A stretch of DNA of 64,000 bases. It comes from Pelargonium tetragonum (taxonomy: Eukaryota > Streptophyta > Magnoliopsida > Geraniales > Geraniaceae). Numbering within the stretch: position 1 is the stretch's first letter; each line of letters opens with the position of its first letter. Both the position numbers and the translations under genes were made by a program. This document shows positions 57,471-64,000 of this stretch, in pieces. The stretch covers positions 1 through 64,000 of the forward strand of contig JAYMTL010000037.1 in assembly GCA_036897445.1 (NCBI GenBank), given 5' to 3'. The notes under the pieces were generated by a model. That model worked only from the letters and a program-made list of their open reading frames with translations. It did not search any database and was not told the DNA's origin.

Positions 57471-57750
57471 CTTTTATGCCCGCTTAAATACATTTTATAA
57501 GCCTCCTGATATTAGAAAGCTAAAGAGAAATAATGCTTTTTATCTGCTGCTCGGGGTGCCTGTAAGGGTTTCCCCCTATTAGGATTTACCACCCAAAGAC
57601 ACTTTAATTCATTTTAATAGACCCCTTTTGATAATGGTGAGGACATATTACACTAGAACAAGTAAATAAGAAAACTTTAATTAGACTGCTTAGCGTAGCA
57701 GCTTTTTATTAGCAATTGGAAACAGAGGAACATCAAATAAGAAGACTTAA
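57471..57750 (+). repeat. Repeat pair with 53736-53900, copy 2
   Basis: CTTTTATGCCCGCTTAAA near 57472, TTACACTAGA near 57650, TTAG plus CAGC, and CAATTGGAAACAGAGGAA at 57713-57730 follow the order seen before nad1. The copy is longer because of inserted sequence. Confidence 0.5.
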
Positions 57751-60299
57751 CTTCGTTACCTTTAATCAATTAATTACTTTCCGGTAAAAGAAAAGTAAAT
57801 CGGGAATACAAACAAATTGGAATATTCCCAAAGTTTTTTTTGTAATCGGGGTACCTATTACATACACCAAAAATTTCGAAGTGGAACAGAACAAAATTCC
57901 GTGGTTAAACAAGTATAACTAAAATTTCTAGACTTTTTGACTTTAAAAAGGGCTTAAGACTTCCTTTAGTCTTACACACGGAAATTTTTCTTTACTTGGA
58001 TCTATATGCGGGGGTCCCTCTTTAAGTAAGAGCGGGCTTTGCTCTGTTCCTAATGTGACGAGCAACTTCTTCTTTGAACCGAGACCCTCCTTTTATAATA
58101 TTATAAAAAGGGGTTGATGTGAAAAGTGAACCCCGTAAGGCAATTCTTAGTGGATTTGGTTGTATTACATATGCTAACCGACAAGGAGGCTTTTTGAACT
58201 TTTAAGGTATAATCCTAATATGTCAAACTTGAGAGTTAGTAGTTACCTCAGGACAGGCGTGTAGGGATTCCCCTTACTTTTACAATGATACTTAATCTTG
58301 GTTGTCTCAGACTTGAGCACTGGGGAAGATTTTCTCTTAGGAAAAGAGCAGAAGATTTGAAAACTCTATTTAAAGAAAGCAGGAAATACTAAAAAGGCAT
58401 TAACACTATGAGGACTAATTACAAGTTTACTGAGATTCTTTTTTATAAGAATCTTGACACTTTAGAAAGTGTTAGTCAATTTAAGTAATAGCTCGTGTTT
58501 CCTTGACTTTAGTGCCGAAAGAGTTACTTTTTTTTTAAGAATTCCTGAGCAAGGCAAATTTAATTAAGGGAAGCTCTTTGTCTATAAGCTCAATAGCAAA
58601 TTACGAATCTCTAGTCTAAGGAGGAAATACAAAATTTTTATGTAACTGGATAAAGTCTGCTTTTGCTGTTGATCCTAGTGTAAGGTATTCATGTACTACT
58701 ATTTATAATGCGTTAACCTTCCTCCGTTATACTATGGTCGGTAAGAGTAACCCTTAAACTCTAATGGTAATGGTTCTAAGAGGTTTAAGGAGGTCCCTGT
58801 GCTTCCTAGAATCAAATTAAGTTTTCTAAACACCTGTACAAAAAAAGAGGAAGTTCTTTATATTCCTAAATACGGAATAAGAGTCAAAGAATTTTCATTG
58901 GCAAAAAAAAAGGTTATAAAAAAGAAATTTATAAAAAACCTTAGTACACACATAAAAAGGCAAAGGACTTATATACGTCCAAAATAAAATATAGGAGCTA
59001 TGCTAGAGAAATAGTAAAAAAAAAATGACTCAGGGTCCTTCTTCATAATACTTCACAAAGGGATATGATGTCAGTTAAGATTTATATTAGTTTTTTTAAT
59101 ACGCGGAAACTGCGGAACAAGCTTTATGAAACTGCCCGCGGGCTGTCAAGGAGTTTTTAACTAGGCCTGGAGTAAAGCTTGCTTATAAGTGCCACTGACC
59201 CAAGGTTTTCGGTCCTTTGCTCTATCATATCAACAGGCCCCTCTATAAACTCAAATTCAGGGTGTAGGGGAATTTTCAATTGCAATATTCATTCATTTTG
59301 GCCCTTTAATGGTAAATTCAAAATGGGGTAGATCTAAGTGTGGCACTTTGTATAGGTTTTGAACTTCCGACTTACTCTAAAAAAAACTTTTTGGTTGCTT
59401 TTACTACGAGGTTTAAAAGCCAGATTACTGCGTACGTTAACCCCGGGCATCTCTTATTTAAAAATGAACTACCAACTTCTTAGGAATTCAAGCACATATC
59501 GATCTAAATTCCTTGTTTCAGCGACTCCTATTACTTTAAAAGTACCTCGCAAGGTTGGCCTATACTATAGGAATTGCTTCTAATCGTGAGTTATACATAA
59601 CAAAACTTAGGGTTATATATAAGCGCGTCTGTTAGCTAGGGAGTAGCTTTTTATCTGTAATTCTTATTCGAGACTTTACTCTTTTTGATATCTATATAGC
59701 AGAGAGACATCTCTTTTTTAAGTTTTTCAACGAATACTAAGTAATTCGGCAAAGTGTATAGAGGTTTTTACAAATTAATATTACGGGGCAGGCAACTTTC
59801 TTAGAGAAAAAGAGTTCCCTTTTACTTTGCTGTGCAATTGCCCGTTTCTTATTACAGGAGCTTTTTTTGCTTAGGCCCATGTCTATGAGAAAAGTTATTC
59901 ATTAATAATATAGGAATCTCTGTGAAATAGGTTGTCTTTTTTAGGTCACATATTAGGATTAATTCAAACGTCAGAAGAAAAAATGTGGGCGGGGCCTTTG
60001 AATATTTATACGTTCAATACGGGATTGCTTATAGTACGCAAAAGTGTCATAAGTTCAAATCCTATAAAAGTTACTCGCTTTGTTAGGAGCCCTTATAATA
60101 GGTAGGGTCTATTTCACTGCATTTCTTGAAGGGTCTAACTTTGTTGTGTTTCTTGCTTTAAGGGGGCTCCCTAAATCTCGTACGAACGCTTTATTGGAGA
60201 TACCCCGCGTCGAGTATATCTACAAGGAAGTTTTCCGAACTTAGAGATCCTCAACTCTTATAGTATAGGAACCCTACCTACAGATAAAAAGACTCTTCA
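57751..60299. other. Gene-free AT-rich intergenic DNA
   Basis: Nothing recognised. The lysine-rich plus frame at 58799-58987 (62 codons) and the frame at 59359-59583 (74 codons) match nothing known and are of chance size. Confidence 0.5.
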
Positions 60300-60377
60300 A
60301 ATGCAACCTCTTTTTCACAAGACGGCCCACTATGGCTCAAGCTCTAATTCGTGTAACTTCCATGGCTAGCTTCTTTT
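60300..60377 (+). repeat. Distant copy of the nad5 leader repeat
   Basis: AATGCAACCTCTTTTT (60300-60315) and ACTATGGCTCAA match 43227-43242 and 43259-43270. A CATGGCTAGCTTC follows, like TTCTTGGCTAG at 43080. The downstream DNA is not nad5 coding sequence. Confidence 0.6.
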
Positions 60378-63300
60378 CTATCTTTGTTTTTGGAATTCAG
60401 TAATGTCTCATCTCAAAAAAGGATAGCATTAAGTGGCAGTGGTTTATCCTTCTCCATTTGATATCTTTACAGCGCATCTTAGTACGATTTCGCAAGGGAC
60501 GATTAAAGTTTAAAGCTTCTTTCTTCTAGTTTAACAGACCTAGGAATGAAAGTCTATAAAAGGGGAGCCCTCTGGTCTGGCTGGGATTCCTAAACTCTTA
60601 TTAAGATAAAGACTTTAGCTATACTACGAAAAGTGGAATTGGAAGAAACTCCGCCCAAGAGAATCCGTGGAATTCCTTCTTTTGCTTTCCGCTAATAATA
60701 TGCATCAGTGAGAGTAGATATAAATAAAAGAAAGCTGCGACTAGAGTTTACTACACAAGTGAGGTCTTCCTTTTTTATAGGATCCGTTATAAGCCTCTAG
60801 TTTAGAGAAAATAATGGCTTTTAAGTATGGATTTTCTAGGAATTTGAAATCGTTTGGCTTTGATACCCGAGGAGTTGGGGTTTAAAACACTACATAACCT
60901 TTGTTCATTGCAATTGTCCAATGAATATCAAATATCAACTCATATAGAAGTTTTTTTGTAGTCTTAAAGAAGGGAGGGCTGCCTTTTATATAAATATATT
61001 ATATAACGTCAAGGGTATTTAAAGGAACTTACTTGATCTAGAAACCTTTCAATAAAAAAGGTATAGAATGCTCTTCAATTTTACAAGAGAGGAAGCACTT
61101 AACAGCAGAAAGTTTTGTAGTATAGATACCCGGAACAGTTGTGAACAACTTAAGGCTACTGATAGGCTACTGATACAAATCTAGTCCTTTAGGATTTCTG
61201 GGATTTTAGGCAGCTAACAGATACCAACACGGGAGTCCCCCTACCCTATTTGATTGAGTTAAAAGGAACTTTCTTCTTATTTAAACAATTTACAGAGTAG
61301 AAGCGCGCTTAATCTTATACAAAATAGAGTCTCTACTCATAAGGCAAGGGCTATAGCCAACCGAATAATAGGGTGCTTCGTTTTTGAGTAAAGCTTCTGT
61401 ACTAGGTTATACTTTTTTGAACATAGACTCACAGTTATACACCCTAAAATTTCTTAGTAAACGGAGATACTCGAGGTGGTAGTTTTAAAAAAATATAGAA
61501 TCTCAGAATGTTATTTACCCTTGGGATTTGGATTACTAATATAAACTAAAACTGAGCTTACAGAATTTTAGAGTATAACCGGGACACTCCTCTTCTAGGG
61601 GTTTTTGATTAATAACCTTCATAGAGTAGAGCTCTAGTTTCCCTACGAAGAGAAATAAAAAAAGAATAGTCTTAGGTTTCTTTTAGAGTTTTAGATCTTA
61701 GCTTTAAAGCTTAATTCCGCCCTCTTTTTTTAAGAATTTAAAAGAATGGACTTGATTCTAGAAGCGTGCCCCTAAATAAGATTTTGTCGAGACCGGAATC
61801 GCTTAGATAACATTCTAGTTTTTATAAGAAACCTGTACCTCATAGTGGTTTGCTAGTAATTCTTTGGTTAAAACCCACCTTTAGAATTTGTAAACTTTTC
61901 TTTCTCATACCAACCTGAAACTCAGCACCCACAGGCTTGTTAGGAGCACCTATCCGTCTGGAATACTACAATTTGTCCGCTAATAATTAAATAGGAAGTC
62001 CCAATGGCTTTAAGGTTTTTCGAGAGACCTATTTTAATAAAATTTGTTACTCTTTATTGTATAGGAAAACTGCTCAATTAGGTTTTATCCTTTTGGATTC
62101 TTTATAAAGACTTTTACGAGGGCGCCTCCATATATATAAAGAAAATCCGGACTTGTGTCCTAATTAACGAATTTGGGGCTTGTTTGCAATATATGAAAAA
62201 TTAGTGAGATAGAAAGATAAGGTTTCCAAATAAAGGAAGCTTTTCTCTACTTATTTATATAATGCCGTAGTCAAAAGGTAATCCAAAAACAAAATCCTTT
62301 TCCGCGATACCAAGTACTAATAACTTATAATGGGGGTATCTCCAAAGTACCTACAATCTTCCTGGTGAAACTCTAAATTTGCATGCCTCAGTGGAACTTT
62401 TTTCAAGTTAGAAATCCCCTTGAATCAAGAATGCTCTATCTAATGGCAATGGAATAGCGAGGTATGCGAAATATATAAAATCTCTCAGGACTCTCTTATC
62501 TCAGAGTAACGCTTATAAAATAAATAAGGGGTTGGTTACCCGGTAATGGTATTAAATAAAGTAGTATGAATATTAGTAGGTTTCTCCGCGAGCTGCACCT
62601 GAGACTAAGATTACGCCGCGAGTATAAATGCAACCCTTTTACTTTAAAGAAGTGCTTAGCGGCTTTAAGACGGGAGTTTAGGGTTTAGATCCCAGCTAAG
62701 TAGTACAGGGTTACCCTTGGATTTTGGATTGATGTAAATACATGGATGATGGGGCACTTAAATTAAAGTCTTTGTATTATATAATAGGGAGTCCTTTCGA
62801 AGCAGTAAATTCAAAAGAACTAAAGAAAATCCGGGATTGTGTACTTGATAAAAGTCAAGGAATTCCCTAAGAGAGTCCTTCTGTTATTATTTCAATAAAA
62901 GGCAGTTCTATGACCCAAAATACAGAGACAAGAGCTACAGGGTATAGGAACAAGAATCTCTTACCTCCTCTATAGAGCTCCTTCTACTGCTGCTTCAACC
63001 GAGTCGGGTAAGTCAAACAAGTAAATTAAGAACCCGGGTAAGTAAAGAACAAAGTCTAAGGCGGGTGATTATAATAGTGCATGTATGAGGAATAGAGCTT
63101 AGACTAAACTCCTATCTTACTATCTATTAGACTTCTATTACTATGTAGTACATAAGTAACTATAATTATAAGATTAATACAAGAGTAACCCATAAGACAA
63201 TAGGTCTAGCTCTCGTAATACAGGCCTAGCTCCTAGAACCCCTAGTACTCCTGCTCCTCCTAAGCAACACAAAGGTATTCTATTTTATATTAATAGGTAT

Positions 63301-64000
63301 AATACAGATAGCTCATAAATAGCAAGTATAAGTCAAGCTAACAAAGGGAAGTCAAGGTCAGTAGAAGCAAGTTAGGTGGGTAGGGTATTATAATGCATGT
63401 ATACGTATTCAAGTAACTATCAGGCCTCCTTTACTTCGTGCCAGTCGGGAGTATAGCCTATTACATTTCTACTATTAAGACCTTATACTTCCTAACGATA
63501 AACACAGAAGACAAGATAAATCTTGCCTTAAAGCAACAAGTACAATCTATATAGCTCCTACTCTTACCCCTTCTTGTACTTTGTACTCTTGAGAGCTCTT
63601 CTACTCCTCTGCTAACCCTTTTGACTATCATTAGCTTTAGGCCTCCCCTCGCTAACTAGAAAACAGGGGCAACAGAAATTGTCCTTTAGTTCTACATTAT
63701 GCCTTTACCAAAAACAAATTACCAACATTGCATTACCTTGACTTAAGCCGAATGCAAGAACAATTAGAGAAGCCCTGCTAGAATTTGTATAGGGAAAAAG
63801 CCTCGCCTACAGGATTCCCCATATAATAGTACTGGACTTAAACAGAACCCTTTTGAGGGCCCCTTTTCTCCTCTAAGAACCTCTCCTTTCCCACTGCCAC
63901 AATAGCACACCTGGTTAAACCATCTCTATTTGAAATTTCCGAACTCTCCACCACTTCCATAAATCTAAAGCCCCTTTCCCTCCTACAGCGCAATATTAAA
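60378..64000. other. Gene-free intergenic DNA, pyrimidine- and AT-rich end
   Basis: No gene recognised. From about 62930 the texture changes to many CTAGCTCCT and GTAAGTCAA words, with TATAATAGTGCATGTAT near 63072 and TATAATGCATGTATACG near 63390 as a diverged pair. TTGCATTACCTTG at 63728-63740 is a copy of the dispersed motif. The window ends inside this DNA. Confidence 0.45.

Overview
The window reads as land-plant mitochondrial DNA from a very gene-poor, expanded, AT-rich genome. Four standard plant mitochondrial protein genes are recognisable by protein similarity: cox1 (6959-8521, +, frame-broken), nad5 (43375-45825, +, two exons), and, on the minus strand, rpl10 (55236-55685) followed by nad1 exon 1 (54766-55152). 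One tRNA-Asp-like sequence lies at 12934-12998. No plastid genes, rRNA, CRISPR array, nuclear-type coding transposon or bacterial operon was seen. The species cannot be named. The nad1 layout (exon 1 alone, ACG at the start position) fits a vascular plant, but nad5 keeping only its first intron and running unbroken through the positions of the other three is not the usual seed-plant arrangement.

Layout: 1-6958 is AT-rich DNA without genes. cox1 follows, then a short repeat at 8720-8787. From 8788 to about 18300 there is only the tRNA-Asp-like element and weak tRNA-like arms. From 18324 to 22510 a degenerate repeat recurs roughly every 300-370 bp. From 22511 to about 37670 nothing genic is convincing, but two strong hairpins stand out (24928-24967 and 36107-36138). 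From 37.6 to 43.3 kb diverged duplicated fragments lead into nad5. From 45.8 to 53.4 kb lies the most structured non-coding DNA: six same-direction copies of an element with inverted-repeat ends, several smaller repeat families and an exact 20-bp palindrome pair with a third copy. The rpl10-nad1 pair follows, then an internally repetitive block (56040-56490) and about 7 kb without genes.

Functionally, nad1 and nad5 are membrane-arm subunits of respiratory complex I, cox1 is the catalytic subunit of complex IV, and rpl10 is a mitoribosomal protein. nad5 looks intact. nad1 must be completed by exons outside the window, through a split (trans-spliced) first intron. The cox1 copy carries three reading-frame changes although its catalytic residues are preserved, so either it is a recent pseudogene with a good copy elsewhere or the sequence has small indel errors. 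A transfer of mitochondrial DNA into the nucleus cannot be excluded from sequence alone, but intact nad5 and rpl10 argue against an old one.
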